DNA of 64,000 nt from an uncultured Lachnospiraceae bacterium (GCA_910584725.1 CAJUBE010000017.1:22613-86612); one strand, 5' to 3'. Positions 16,884-26,242 are shown, counted from the first letter of the stretch. Notes: generated from the letters alone by a model not told the origin. A program made the numbers and translations.

Positions 16884-17046
16884 GCAGATTCGAAATGCTG
16901 CGCATTTTTCGTTCGCGGTCTCCGTTCCACTTCGATCCGCGCAGAGCAGACGTCCCCCGGACGTCTTGCGCCTCGTCAGAAAGTGTCATAGACAGTCTTA
17001 CATGCAAGCATGTATTCTGACTCTGCCGCTTTCTGACTCTGCTTAT
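16880..17046 (-). repeat. Family B palindromic element, right copy after tepA (inverted)
   Basis: ATAAGCAGA (16880-16888), which overlaps the tepA stop, pairs with TCTGCTTAT (17038-17046). Inside is GACGTCC/GGACGTC. The reverse complement follows the left copy (15991-16102) along most of its length but has about 50 nt of extra sequence. Confidence 0.75.
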
Positions 17047-17061
17047 ACACGGAAAATAGGG

Positions 17062-17090
17062 ATGACAAGCCCAAAGGAAGATGCTATACT
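17062..17090 (+). promoter_or_regulatory. Promoter for ftsK
   Basis: ATGACA (17062-17067), a 17-nt spacer and TATACT (17085-17090), 51 nt before the start codon. Confidence 0.7.
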
Positions 17091-17140
17091 AGTATAGGAT
17101 TTTTTGGTTTGATGAAATTTTGATGCATGTGGAGGCAGTC

Positions 17141-19798
17141 ATGGCGGCTCAGGGTACGAGAGGGTCATCCGCGAAAAAACGGAATACAGGAAGTGGCAGG
17201 ACAAGCGCGTCGAATGCCCGGGCAAAATCCCGGAATACACGGCAGGATGCGCCCATGGATCCGGCAGTCAGGAATGAAATCCTGCTGATTGTGCTGGCGG
17301 CTCTCGCCCTTATTTTATTTTTGTGCAATTTCGGGGTGGTGGGGAAGTTCGGCAATGCGGTGAGCCGTGTGATGTTCGGCGTTTTCGGTCTTCTCGCCTA
17401 TGTGGCGCCGGTTATTATTTTCCTGATGATCGCCTTCGGCATGTTAAATGTGGGGAACCGCATTGCCACGAGAAAGCTTTTGGCCGGCATTGTCTTTGTC
17501 CTCCTTCTGGGCATGGCTTTCGAGTTTTTCAGCACGAATCCTGCGGAGGCGGAAAACTATCAGCTTGCGGAAATTTATAACCGCTGCAGCGAGGGGCACA
17601 AGGGCGGCGGCATACTGGCAGGTTCTTTGTCCTATCTGTCCTGCAAGTTTCTCGGTACGGTAGGTACGGTTCTTCTCATTCTTGTTCTGGGCATTATCTG
17701 TCTGGTGATCGTCACGGAGAAGTCCTTTATCGGCGGCGTGGCGGCGGGAGGACGGAAAGTCTATGAGCGTTCCCGGGAGGATGCGGCTTACCGCAGGGAA
17801 CGGGCGGCAAAGCGCCGGGAGGAGCAGTCCGAAAGGCGGGAGCGCGAGGAGCGGGAACGCAGACAGCGGGAGGAGGAGCTGGAAAATGAAAAACTTCTCC
17901 GCATGGACAAGAAGGTGTCCGGCGTTATGCTGGATACGGCTCTCGGCAGGGAACAGGAAAAAGAGGCCGCCGGAAAGGTGCGGGACGATATACACGAGAT
18001 CACGTTAAATTACGACGAGGAGGAGAGGGAGGAAATGCCGCCCGCAAGAGAGCGGGAAGCGCATTCTTACCATTACATAGAGCAGGAATCCGATGACCTT
18101 GACGAAATTCATGTCAGCGGGGAGGAGGCGCCGTCTTTCGTGGAGCAGGAACAGGAGCCTGTTCTGCCGGCGGCGCAGGCGAAAAAGCCGATGGATTCTT
18201 ACCAGCCCATGACGGGCAATCAGATGGCGGTATCGACCGGCAGGACGCGGCCGACAGCGGCGAGCCGGCCGTCAGAGCAGCCGGAGCAGACAGCAGTTTC
18301 TTCCGGAAGGAGCGGGAGGGATCGCTATCGTTTTCCAACGCCTGACCTTCTGGCGCCGCGGAAGAAAAAGAAGGGCGCGGATTCCGACAGGGAGCTCAAG
18401 GAGACCGCACAGCGTCTGGAACAGATTCTGGGCAATTTTGGCGTGAAGGTGAGCGTCACGCAGTACAGCAGGGGGCCTTCCGTCACCCGCTATGAGCTGC
18501 AGCCGGAGCAGGGCGTCAAGGTCAGCAAAATCGTTGGGCTTGCGGACGATATCAAGCTGAATCTGGCAGCCACGGATATTCGTATCGAAGCGCCCATTCC
18601 CGGGAAAGCGGCGGTGGGCATCGAAGTGCCGAACAAAGAGAACACGGCGGTGCCTTTCCGCGATCTGGTGGAATCGCCGGAGTTTGATAAATTTCCCGCC
18701 AATCTGATCTTTGCGGTGGGTAAGGATATCGGCGGCAAGACCGTGTTTGCGGATATCGCGAAGATGCCCCATCTGCTGATCGCGGGAGCAACCGGCTCCG
18801 GTAAGTCGGTCTGTATCAATACGATCATTATGGGGATTTTGTTTAAGGCGCACCCGGATGACGTGAAGATGATTATGATCGATCCCAAGGTGGTGGAGCT
18901 GAGCGTCTACAACGGCATTCCCCATCTGTTGATTCCGGTGGTGACAGACCCGAAGAAGGCGGCGGCGGCCCTGCACTGGGGCGTGGCGGAAATGACAGAG
19001 CGGTATAAAAAGTTTGCGGATTTCAATGTCCGTGACTTGAAGGGATACAATAAAAAGGTGGAGAGTATGCGGGCGTCGGGAGACTCCGCCGCGCCGGAGA
19101 AGATGCCCCAGATTTTGATTATTGTGGATGAGCTGGCGGATCTGATGATGGTGTCGCCGGGAGAGGTGGAGGAATCCATCTGCCGTCTGGCGCAGCTGGC
19201 GAGAGCCTGCGGCATTCATTTGATTATAGCGACACAGCGTCCGTCTGTGGACGTGATTACGGGTTTGATAAAGGCGAACATGCCGAGCCGTGTTGCCTTT
19301 GCGGTGTCCAGCGGCGTGGATTCCCGCACCATTCTGGATATGGTGGGAGCGGAGAAGCTCCTCGGAAAAGGGGACATGCTTTTCTATCCGCAGGGGTATC
19401 CGAAACCTGCCCGTATTCAGGGGCCCTTTGTCTCGGATGATGAAGTCTCTAACGTGGTGGAGTTTTTGAAGGATTATGCGCCTGAGGGAGCGGCTGACGA
19501 AGCGGTGGAGGAGCAGATTAACAGTATTGCCGTGGAGTCCGGCACCGCAGGGGCGTCCGGCGGTGCCGGCGACTCGGATTCGGAGTACGACGAGTACTTT
19601 GCGGAGGCGGGGCGGTTTATTATCGAGAAGGATAAAGCATCCATCGGTATGCTGCAGCGGATGTTTAAAATCGGCTTTAACCGGGCGGCCCGCATTATGG
19701 ATCAGCTCAGTGACGCCGGGGTTGTAGGCGAGGAAGAGGGCACCAAGCCGCGAAAGATTTTGATGAGCGCGGAGGAGTTTGAACAGTTAATAGAGTGA
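17141..19798 (+). CDS. ftsK: FtsK/SpoIIIE family DNA translocase
   Basis: The protein has 885 residues from ATG 17141, with GGAGG at 17131-17135; an upstream in-frame ATG (17120) lacks an SD. Four membrane helices lie at about residues 45-190, followed by a long charged, disordered linker to about residue 400 (RREEQSERREREERERR). Then come the FtsK alpha/beta motor with DLRF-like substrate positioning elements, Walker A GATGSGKSVC, Walker B QILIIVDELADLMM and ATQRPSVDVITG. The C-terminal gamma winged-helix domain (FIIEKDKASIGMLQRMFKIG) binds oriented sequences in the chromosome. It pumps DNA through the division or spore septum. The tepA-spoIIIE order is the same as in Bacillus. Confidence 0.97.
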   Translation: MAAQGTRGSSAKKRNTGSGRTSASNARAKSRNTRQDAPMDPAVRNEILLIVLAALALILFLCNFGVVGKFGNAVSRVMFGVFGLLAYVAPVIIFLMIAFGMLNVGNRIATRKLLAGIVFVLLLGMAFEFFSTNPAEAENYQLAEIYNRCSEGHKGGGILAGSLSYLSCKFLGTVGTVLLILVLGIICLVIVTEKSFIGGVAAGGRKVYERSREDAAYRRERAAKRREEQSERREREERERRQREEELENEKLLRMDKKVSGVMLDTALGREQEKEAAGKVRDDIHEITLNYDEEEREEMPPAREREAHSYHYIEQESDDLDEIHVSGEEAPSFVEQEQEPVLPAAQAKKPMDSYQPMTGNQMAVSTGRTRPTAASRPSEQPEQTAVSSGRSGRDRYRFPTPDLLAPRKKKKGADSDRELKETAQRLEQILGNFGVKVSVTQYSRGPSVTRYELQPEQGVKVSKIVGLADDIKLNLAATDIRIEAPIPGKAAVGIEVPNKENTAVPFRDLVESPEFDKFPANLIFAVGKDIGGKTVFADIAKMPHLLIAGATGSGKSVCINTIIMGILFKAHPDDVKMIMIDPKVVELSVYNGIPHLLIPVVTDPKKAAAALHWGVAEMTERYKKFADFNVRDLKGYNKKVESMRASGDSAAPEKMPQILIIVDELADLMMVSPGEVEESICRLAQLARACGIHLIIATQRPSVDVITGLIKANMPSRVAFAVSSGVDSRTILDMVGAEKLLGKGDMLFYPQGYPKPARIQGPFVSDDEVSNVVEFLKDYAPEGAADEAVEEQINSIAVESGTAGASGGAGDSDSEYDEYFAEAGRFIIEKDKASIGMLQRMFKIGFNRAARIMDQLSDAGVVGEEEGTKPRKILMSAEEFEQLIE

Positions 19799-19821
19799 GA
19801 AGTAATTGAAAGGTAGAAAGT

Positions 19822-21492
19822 ATGAAAACAGATATTGAGATCGCCCAGGCGGCGGAGCTTATCCCGATTACCGAGGTGGCGCAGCGTATCGGCATCGGAC
19901 AGGAGGATCTGGAGGTTTACGGCAAATATAAGGCGAAGCTTTCGGAAGAGTACATAGAGAAGATTAAAAAGAACCCGGAAGGGCGGTTGATTCTGGTGAC
20001 AGCCATCAATCCGACGCCCGCCGGGGAAGGGAAAACCACCATCACCGTGGGGCTGGGACAGGCATTTGCCAGACTCGGGAAAAAAGCGGTGATCGCGCTT
20101 CGGGAACCTTCTCTCGGACCGTGTTTTGGCATCAAGGGCGGCGCTGCGGGCGGCGGCTACTCCCAGGTGGTGCCGATGGAGGACTTAAATCTTCATTTTA
20201 CGGGAGATTTTCATGCCATAACCGCCGCGAACAACCTGCTGGCGGCTCTTCTGGATAACCATATCCAGCAGGGAAATCTGCTGCGCATCGACCTGCGGCA
20301 GATCGTATGGAAGAGATGTCTTGACATGAACGATCGGGCGCTTCGCAATATTGTGATCGGCATGGGCGGCAAGGCAAACGGCACGGTTCGGGAGGATCAT
20401 TTTATCATCACCGTTGCTTCGGAAATTATGGCGATCCTCTGTCTTGCCTCGGATTTTAAAGATTTAAAGGAACGTTTGGCGCGGATTATCGTGGCCTACG
20501 ATTATTCCGGCGAGCCCGTGACGGCGAAGGATTTACAGGCGGTGGGTGCGATGGCGGCGCTTTTAAAGGACGCCATGAAGCCGAATCTGATTCAGACATT
20601 GGAGCATACGCCGGCTCTTGTGCATGGCGGTCCTTTCGCCAACATTGCCCACGGCTGTAACTCTGTGATGGCCACGAAGACAGCGCTTAAGATGGCAGAC
20701 TATGTGATTACGGAGGCGGGATTCGGCGCGGATCTGGGAGCCGAGAAATTCTTTGATATCAAGTGCCGGATGGCGGATTTGAAGCCGGATGCGGTGGTGC
20801 TTGTGGCTACCGTGAGGGCCCTGAAATACAACGGCGGGGTGGCGAAGGAGGATTTGTCCAGAAAGGATATGAAGGCGCTGCAGGCAGGCATCGTGAATTT
20901 GGAGAAGCATATCCTGAATATTCATAAGTACGGGGTGCCCATTGTGGTTGCGCTGAATGCCTTCGCGTCAGACACGCAGGAGGAAATAGATTATGTGCGG
21001 AAATTCTGCGAGGACAGGGATTGTGAGTTTTCCCTTGCGGAAGTCTGGGAGAAGGGAGGAGAGGGAGGCACGGCTCTTGCGGGTAAGGTGCTTGACACGC
21101 TGGAACATAAGAGAAGCTTTTTCGAACCGCTCTACGGGGACGAGCTGACCCTGCAGGAGAAAATTCATACCGTGGCGTCGGAAATTTACGGTGCGGGCGG
21201 CGTGACATACACGGCGGCGGCGAAAAAGCAGATGGAGAAGCTTCAGAGCGCCGGATTCGGAAAACTGCCTGTCTGTATTGCAAAGACGCAGTATTCGCTC
21301 TCGGATGACCCGAAGCTTCTGGGGCGTCCTGTCGGTTTTGAGATGCATGTGAGAGAGGTTTATGTGTCTGCTGGAGCGGGGTTTGTGGTGGCGCTGACGG
21401 GCGATGTGATGACCATGCCGGGATTGCCGAAGACCCCCGCGGCCTATCGGATTGACGTGGACGATGAGGGGAAAATTGTAGGGTTATTTTAA
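19822..21492 (+). CDS. fhs: Formate-tetrahydrofolate ligase
   Basis: The protein has 556 residues, full length. It joins formate to tetrahydrofolate using ATP to give 10-formyl-THF, a step of purine synthesis and of the Wood-Ljungdahl methyl branch. Family marks are the P-loop region INPTPAGEGKTTITVGLGQ, REPSLGPCFGIKGGAAGGGYSQV, LHFTGDFHAITAANNLLAAL, HGGPFANIAHGCNS and YVITEAGFGADLGAEKF. It starts 23 nt after ftsK with SD AAAGG, so it may share the ftsK transcript. folD follows after 15 nt, forming a clear one-carbon operon. Confidence 0.98.
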   Translation: MKTDIEIAQAAELIPITEVAQRIGIGQEDLEVYGKYKAKLSEEYIEKIKKNPEGRLILVTAINPTPAGEGKTTITVGLGQAFARLGKKAVIALREPSLGPCFGIKGGAAGGGYSQVVPMEDLNLHFTGDFHAITAANNLLAALLDNHIQQGNLLRIDLRQIVWKRCLDMNDRALRNIVIGMGGKANGTVREDHFIITVASEIMAILCLASDFKDLKERLARIIVAYDYSGEPVTAKDLQAVGAMAALLKDAMKPNLIQTLEHTPALVHGGPFANIAHGCNSVMATKTALKMADYVITEAGFGADLGAEKFFDIKCRMADLKPDAVVLVATVRALKYNGGVAKEDLSRKDMKALQAGIVNLEKHILNIHKYGVPIVVALNAFASDTQEEIDYVRKFCEDRDCEFSLAEVWEKGGEGGTALAGKVLDTLEHKRSFFEPLYGDELTLQEKIHTVASEIYGAGGVTYTAAAKKQMEKLQSAGFGKLPVCIAKTQYSLSDDPKLLGRPVGFEMHVREVYVSAGAGFVVALTGDVMTMPGLPKTPAAYRIDVDDEGKIVGLF

Positions 21493-21507
21493 GAAAGGAT
21501 GGTAAAT

Positions 21508-22356
21508 ATGCCACAGGTTATAGACGGAAAAGCGATTTCGGCGCAGATTAAGGATGAGGTGAAGGAGCAGGTCGCGGCGCTCGCCGCGCAGGGGAAGAAG
21601 GTGTGCCTTGCGGTGATCCAGGTGGGAAACGACCCGGCGTCCAGCGTTTATGTGGGAAATAAGAAGAAGGCCTGCGCCTATGTGGGCATTGAATCCCTTG
21701 CCTACGAGCTGGAGGAGGAGACGACGCAGGAGGCCCTTTTAGCCCTGATTCGGGAATTGAACGCCAAGGAAGAGGTAAACGGCATTCTCGTGCAGCTTCC
21801 TTTGCCGAAGCATATTGATGAGGACGAGGTGATCCGTGCCATTGACCCAAAGAAGGACGTGGACGGTTTCCATCCCCAGAGCGTGGGCGCGCTCTGCATC
21901 GGACAGCCGGGGTTTGTGTCCTGTACTCCGGCGGGAATCATTCAGCTTTTGAAGCGTTCGGGAATCGAGATTGCAGGAAAAGAGTGTGTGGTGATCGGCA
22001 GGAGCAATATCGTCGGGAAACCGATGGCGCTTTTGCTGCTTCGGGAAAACGGCACGGTGACGATATGCCATTCCCGGACAAAGGACTTAAAGGAAGTGAC
22101 GAAACGCGCTGACATTCTCGTGGCGGCGGTGGGAAAGCCGAAGATGATCACGAGAGAGTATGTGAAGGAAGGCGCGGTAGTGATCGACGTCGGCATTCAC
22201 AGAAACGAGAACAATAAACTCTGCGGCGACGTGGATTATGAGGATGTGGCGCCGGTGTGCAGCGCGATTACCCCTGTGCCCGGAGGCGTCGGCCCTATGA
22301 CGATCGCCATGCTTATGTATAACTGTGCAAATTCCAGAGAAGGGAACAGCCTATGA
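21508..22356 (+). CDS. folD: Bifunctional methylene-THF dehydrogenase / methenyl-THF cyclohydrolase
   Basis: The protein has 282 residues from ATG 21508; an ATG nine bases upstream sits too close to the SD. It interconverts 5,10-methylene-, methenyl- and 10-formyl-THF with NADP. Marks are the catalytic-region KKKACAYVGI, the folate loop VQLPLPKHID, DVDGFHPQSVG, the Rossmann turn VIGRSNIVGKPMA, ATVGKPK-type AAVGKPKMI and the C-terminal PVPGGVGPMTIAML. Its stop overlaps the start of the zinc-ribbon gene by 4 bp (ATGA). It works directly after fhs. Confidence 0.98.
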   Translation: MPQVIDGKAISAQIKDEVKEQVAALAAQGKKVCLAVIQVGNDPASSVYVGNKKKACAYVGIESLAYELEEETTQEALLALIRELNAKEEVNGILVQLPLPKHIDEDEVIRAIDPKKDVDGFHPQSVGALCIGQPGFVSCTPAGIIQLLKRSGIEIAGKECVVIGRSNIVGKPMALLLLRENGTVTICHSRTKDLKEVTKRADILVAAVGKPKMITREYVKEGAVVIDVGIHRNENNKLCGDVDYEDVAPVCSAITPVPGGVGPMTIAMLMYNCANSREGNSL

Positions 22357-23789
22357 AATGTCCTCATTGCGGACATGAAATGCCGGACGGTTATCTGCTC
22401 TGTGACAAGTGCGGAGAGGAGATTCAGATCGTTCCGGATTTCGAACCGGAAATAGAAAACAGCATAACGGAAACCCTTTCTACGCTTGTCTCCGAACAGG
22501 AGGAGACGGATGAGGCGGAAACTGCAGACGGGGAGAGTGAAACGGTAACCGGTGCGGGGAAGAGGAGCCGCAAACCGCAGGTGATTCTCGCTTTGGCAAT
22601 TCTTTTTCTGGCGGCGGTTATTTCCTATGCCCTCTACGCCTACCATATCCATACGGCGGACTACCAGATCAATAAGGCGGTGTCCTATGCGGAAAAGGGC
22701 GCTTACAGCGAGGCGATTGCCTGTCTGGAAGCGGCCTATGCAGATTATCCGGAGGAAGCGAGGATTCTTTTTCTGGAGGCGGATTATTACTACCTGCAGC
22801 AGATGGACAATTATGCGCTGTCGGCTCTCATGAAGATCATTGACACGGACGCCGCCTCCAGATATGCGGAGGAGGATGTGGAGGAAGCTTACGGAAAGAT
22901 TGTCACGATCTATGCCAATCAGAAAGAGTTCGGGCTGATTAATGACCTGCTGCGTGCCTGTGATAACGAGCGGATCGTGAGCATGTTCCAGAGCTATCTG
23001 GCCATGGAGCCGGAGTTCAGCTATGTGGAGGGAAGCTATGCGGAGGTGATTCCTTTGAAGCTGAGCTCCAACACGGCGGGGACGATCTACTACACCATGG
23101 ACGGATCGAAACCGGATAAGAACAGCCCGATTTATACTTCGCCCCTGTTTTTGGAGACAGGAGAGTATACGATCAGCGCTTTTTTCGTCAATGATTACGG
23201 CATCGAGAGCGATATCGTCACGAAGACTTATGTGATTAATCTGGCTGTGCCAAATGCCCCGGAGGTGGAGCTTTACAGCGGCGAATATACGGAAGCGACA
23301 ATGATTGCGGTGGAGACTGCTGAAGGGTGTAAGACTTTTTACACCACGGACGAGTCGGAGCCTACGGAGGACAGTGTGCCCTATACGGGGCCGATTCCCA
23401 TGCCTTTGGGAAAAACGCTGTTTAAGTTTGTGAACATCAGCAGCGAGGGCATTGCCAGCGAGGTGACGACGCGTACCTTTACGCTCAGACTGCGGGGCGC
23501 CATTCCCACACAGACGGCGGTGACTAATCTGGTCAACAGGTTGGTGGAGACCGGATATCTGGATGATGTGACCGGGAAAAATCCAAGGCAGACCGGTGTC
23601 CTGACCTATCAGTTCAGCTCTGTGCTCAAGGTGGGGGAAGAGGATTATTACACCATCAACGAGTATTATGACGACGGCACGGGGTTACTCAGCCGCACGG
23701 ACAAGGTATTTCTGGTGCAGGCGTATACCGGGGCGGCAGCGCAGCTCGGCTATGATGATGCCGGGGAGTTTATGGCGGTCATGTTGTAA
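22353..23789 (+). CDS. Zinc-ribbon, single-pass membrane protein with TPR and chitobiase-C-like domains
   Basis: The protein has 478 residues and overlaps folD by 4 bp. It begins with a zinc ribbon (CPHCGHEMPDGYLLCDKCGE), then an acidic linker, a membrane helix near residues 72-92 (VILALAILFLAAVISYAL) and TPR-like helices (KAVSYAEKGAYSEAIACLE). Two beta-sandwich repeats of the CHB_HEX_C type follow, each with a marker like YYTMDGSKPDKNSPIYT and FYTTDESEPTEDSVPYT. The C-terminal roughly 90 residues are unassigned. The fold order puts the ribbon inside and the rest outside the cell. The function is unknown. The overlap with folD is probably only economy of operon structure. Confidence 0.88.
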   Translation: MKCPHCGHEMPDGYLLCDKCGEEIQIVPDFEPEIENSITETLSTLVSEQEETDEAETADGESETVTGAGKRSRKPQVILALAILFLAAVISYALYAYHIHTADYQINKAVSYAEKGAYSEAIACLEAAYADYPEEARILFLEADYYYLQQMDNYALSALMKIIDTDAASRYAEEDVEEAYGKIVTIYANQKEFGLINDLLRACDNERIVSMFQSYLAMEPEFSYVEGSYAEVIPLKLSSNTAGTIYYTMDGSKPDKNSPIYTSPLFLETGEYTISAFFVNDYGIESDIVTKTYVINLAVPNAPEVELYSGEYTEATMIAVETAEGCKTFYTTDESEPTEDSVPYTGPIPMPLGKTLFKFVNISSEGIASEVTTRTFTLRLRGAIPTQTAVTNLVNRLVETGYLDDVTGKNPRQTGVLTYQFSSVLKVGEEDYYTINEYYDDGTGLLSRTDKVFLVQAYTGAAAQLGYDDAGEFMAVML

Positions 23790-23838
23790 ATTCACAGCGT
23801 TCCGTGCGCGCCCGTTCGCAAAACCCAAATATTATATC

Positions 23839-23867
23839 TTGCAAAAATCGGTAAGTTTCGCTATTAT
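23839..23867 (+). promoter_or_regulatory. Promoter for nfnAB
   Basis: TTGCAA (23839-23844), a 17-nt spacer and TATTAT (23862-23867), 40 nt before the start codon. Confidence 0.7.
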
Positions 23868-23907
23868 GGAATAGTTCGGATAAAAGGAAAAGGAGTGTTT
23901 GGTTGAG

Positions 23908-24798
23908 ATGTACAGGATTATAAAAGCAGAGGAACTTGCGGCGAATATCTATCTCATGGACGTGGAAGCGCCCCGCGTGGCGAAATCCTGCCAGCCGGGA
24001 CAGTTTGTCATTGTCAGAATGGATGCGGAGGGCGAGAGGATTCCCCTGACCATCTGTGATTATGACAGGGAGAAGGGAACCGTCACCATCGTGTTTCAGG
24101 TGGTGGGCGCGGCGACCGAGATGATGCGCAGTTTAAAGACAGGAGACAGTTTTCAGGACTTTGTGGGGCCTCTGGGATGCCCCTCCGAGTTTGTGAAGGA
24201 GGATGTGCAGGCGCTTAAGCAGAAAAAGATTCTCTTTGTGGCCGGAGGTCTCGGCACGGCACCCGTTTACCCGCAGGTAAAATGGCTGCATGAGAGAGGG
24301 ATTGATGCGGACGTGATCGTGGGCGCGAAGACGAAGGATCTGCTCATCATGGAGGAGGAGATGAAGGCGGTGGCCGGAAATCTCTATATCACCACCGACG
24401 ACGGCTCTTACGGCAGAAGCGGCATGGTGACGAAGGTGATCGAGGATCTGATCGAATCCGAAGGAAAATCTTATGATGTGTGCGTGGCGATCGGGCCTAT
24501 GATTATGATGAAATTTGTATGCCTGACCACGAAGAAATATGAGCTGCCTACCGTTGTCAGCATGAATCCGATTATGGTGGACGGCACGGGTATGTGCGGC
24601 GCCTGCCGCCTGACTGTGGACGGGGAAGTGAAGTTTGCCTGCGTGGACGGCCCGGAGTTTGACGGCCATAAGGTAGATTTTGACCAGGCGATGAAGCGAC
24701 AGCAGATGTATAAGACGAAGGAAGGCAGAGATTATTTGAGAGCCAAAGAAGGAGACACCCATCATGGCGGGTGCGGGAATTGCGGAGGTGACAACTAA
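23908..24798 (+). CDS. nfnA: NfnA-like FAD/NAD-binding, 2Fe-2S subunit (ferredoxin:NADP oxidoreductase)
   Basis: The protein has 296 residues from ATG 23908 (AGGAG at 23891-23895; a TTG at 23899 is too close). It belongs to the PyrK/sulfide-dehydrogenase-like family: an FAD domain with GQFVIVRMDAEGERIPLTICD, an NAD domain starting KILFVAGGLGTAPVYPQ, and a C-terminal 2Fe-2S cysteine cluster in GMCGACRLTV with FACVDGPEFDGH. In acetogens and clostridia this subunit pairs with NfnB and bifurcates electrons among NADH, NADPH and ferredoxin. The next gene encodes that partner, so this assignment is firm by context. The C-terminal end is Gly/Cys-rich. Confidence 0.92.
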   Translation: MYRIIKAEELAANIYLMDVEAPRVAKSCQPGQFVIVRMDAEGERIPLTICDYDREKGTVTIVFQVVGAATEMMRSLKTGDSFQDFVGPLGCPSEFVKEDVQALKQKKILFVAGGLGTAPVYPQVKWLHERGIDADVIVGAKTKDLLIMEEEMKAVAGNLYITTDDGSYGRSGMVTKVIEDLIESEGKSYDVCVAIGPMIMMKFVCLTTKKYELPTVVSMNPIMVDGTGMCGACRLTVDGEVKFACVDGPEFDGHKVDFDQAMKRQQMYKTKEGRDYLRAKEGDTHHGGCGNCGGDN

Positions 24799-24799
24799 G

Positions 24800-26188
24800 A
24801 TGGAGATCGATGTTTTAAAGAAGGTTCCTGTGCGCGAGCAGGACGCGAAGGTACGTGCGGCGAATTTCGAGGAAGTGTGTCTCGGTTATGATAAAGAGGA
24901 GGCAATGAGCGAGGCGACCCGCTGCATCAACTGTAAGAATGCACAGTGCATCAAGGGGTGTCCTGTGGCCATCAACATTCCGGGATTCATCGAGAAGGTA
25001 AAGGAGGGCGATATCGCCGCCGCTTATCAGATTATCAGCGAATCCTCGGCGCTTCCGGCAGTATGCGGCCGTGTGTGCCCGCAGGAGAGCCAGTGCGAGG
25101 GCAAGTGCATCCGCGGCATCAAAGGAGAGCCTGTCTCCATCGGCAAGCTGGAGCGTTTTGTGGCTGACTGGGCGAGGGAAAACGGTATCAAGCCCGAGGG
25201 CGCAAAGGAGAACAAGGGAAAGAAGGTTGCCGTGATCGGTTCCGGTCCTGCGGGTTTGACCTGCGCGGGCGACCTGGCCAAGATGGGCTATGAGGTGACG
25301 ATTTTTGAGGCGCTCCATGAGCCGGGCGGCGTGCTTGTATACGGTATTCCGGAGTTCCGTCTGCCTAAGCAGGCCGTGGTGGCAAAAGAGATCGAGAACG
25401 TGAAGAGCCTCGGCGTAAAGATTGAGACCAATGTGGTGGTGGGTAAGTCCGTCACCATCGATGAGCTGATGGAAGACGAGGGCTTTGATGCCGTGTTCAT
25501 CGGTTCCGGCGCGGGTCTTCCGAAATTCATGGGGATTCCCGGGGAGCAGGCGCTGGGTGTGTTCTCCGCCAACGAGTATTTGACGAGAAGCAATTTGATG
25601 AAGGCCTTTGACGAGACTTCCAACACGCCCATTATGCGCGGAAAGAAGGTGGCCGTTGTAGGCGGCGGCAATGTAGCGATGGATGCCGCGAGAACGGCGC
25701 TTCGTCTCGGCGCGGAAGTGCACATCGTATACCGCAGGAGCGAGGAAGAGCTGCCCGCCCGTGTGGAAGAAGTGCATCACGCAAAAGAAGAAGGGATCAT
25801 ATTTGATCTTCTGACTAACCCCACGGAGATTGTTGCGGATGAAAACGGCTGGGTATCCGGGATGAAGTGTGTGCACATGGAGCTGGGAGAACCTGACGCA
25901 TCAGGCAGACGCCGTCCGGTGGTGATCGAAGGGTCAGAGTTCATGATGGAGGTGGACACGGTGATCATGTCGCTGGGCACATCCCCGAATCCGCTGATTT
26001 CTTCTACCACGGCAGGGCTTGAAGTCAATAAACACAAATGTATCGTGGCCGAGGAGGATTTCGGCGCGACTACGAAAGAGGGCGTCTACGCGGGCGGCGA
26101 CGCGGTGACGGGCGCGGCTACCGTAATTCTCGCCATGGGAGCCGGAAAGGCTGCCGCGAAAGGTATTGATGAATATCTCTCCAAATAA
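24800..26188 (+). CDS. nfnB: NfnB-like NADPH oxidoreductase (glutamate synthase small-subunit family)
   Basis: The protein has 462 residues from ATG 24800 (GGAGG at 24784-24788). An in-frame ATG at 24764 has an equally good SD and would overlap nfnA by 35 nt; family members usually start like MEIDVLKKVPVREQD, which favours 24800. An N-terminal double 4Fe-4S module (CINCKNAQCIKGCPV, CGRVCPQESQCEGKC) is followed by FAD (VIGSGPAGLTCAGDLA) and NADPH (VAVVGGGNVAMDAART) Rossmann sites and GVYAGGDAVTGAATV. It is often annotated gltA/gltD, but no large glutamate synthase subunit is nearby and nfnA is adjacent, so Nfn transhydrogenase is preferred. Confidence 0.92.
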   Translation: MEIDVLKKVPVREQDAKVRAANFEEVCLGYDKEEAMSEATRCINCKNAQCIKGCPVAINIPGFIEKVKEGDIAAAYQIISESSALPAVCGRVCPQESQCEGKCIRGIKGEPVSIGKLERFVADWARENGIKPEGAKENKGKKVAVIGSGPAGLTCAGDLAKMGYEVTIFEALHEPGGVLVYGIPEFRLPKQAVVAKEIENVKSLGVKIETNVVVGKSVTIDELMEDEGFDAVFIGSGAGLPKFMGIPGEQALGVFSANEYLTRSNLMKAFDETSNTPIMRGKKVAVVGGGNVAMDAARTALRLGAEVHIVYRRSEEELPARVEEVHHAKEEGIIFDLLTNPTEIVADENGWVSGMKCVHMELGEPDASGRRRPVVIEGSEFMMEVDTVIMSLGTSPNPLISSTTAGLEVNKHKCIVAEEDFGATTKEGVYAGGDAVTGAATVILAMGAGKAAAKGIDEYLSK

Positions 26189-26205
26189 AAGTTATGGTAT
26201 GAGGT

Positions 26206-26242
26206 CTGCCTGTCGGAAATCGACGGGCAGATTTTACATTTT
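26206..26242 (+). terminator. Rho-independent terminator after nfnAB
   Basis: CTGCCTGTCG (26206-26215) pairs with CGACGGGCAG (26221-26230), followed by ATTTTACATTTT. Ten base pairs with one G-T. Confidence 0.85.

Noticed and set aside
18272..19219. 315-codon minus-strand frame within ftsK
   Set aside because: Shadow of the FtsK motor domain; His/Arg-rich composition typical of antisense frames.
24764..24799. Upstream start for nfnB at 24764
   Set aside because: Good SD, but it overlaps nfnA by 35 nt and adds residues not usual in the family; kept as the alternative.
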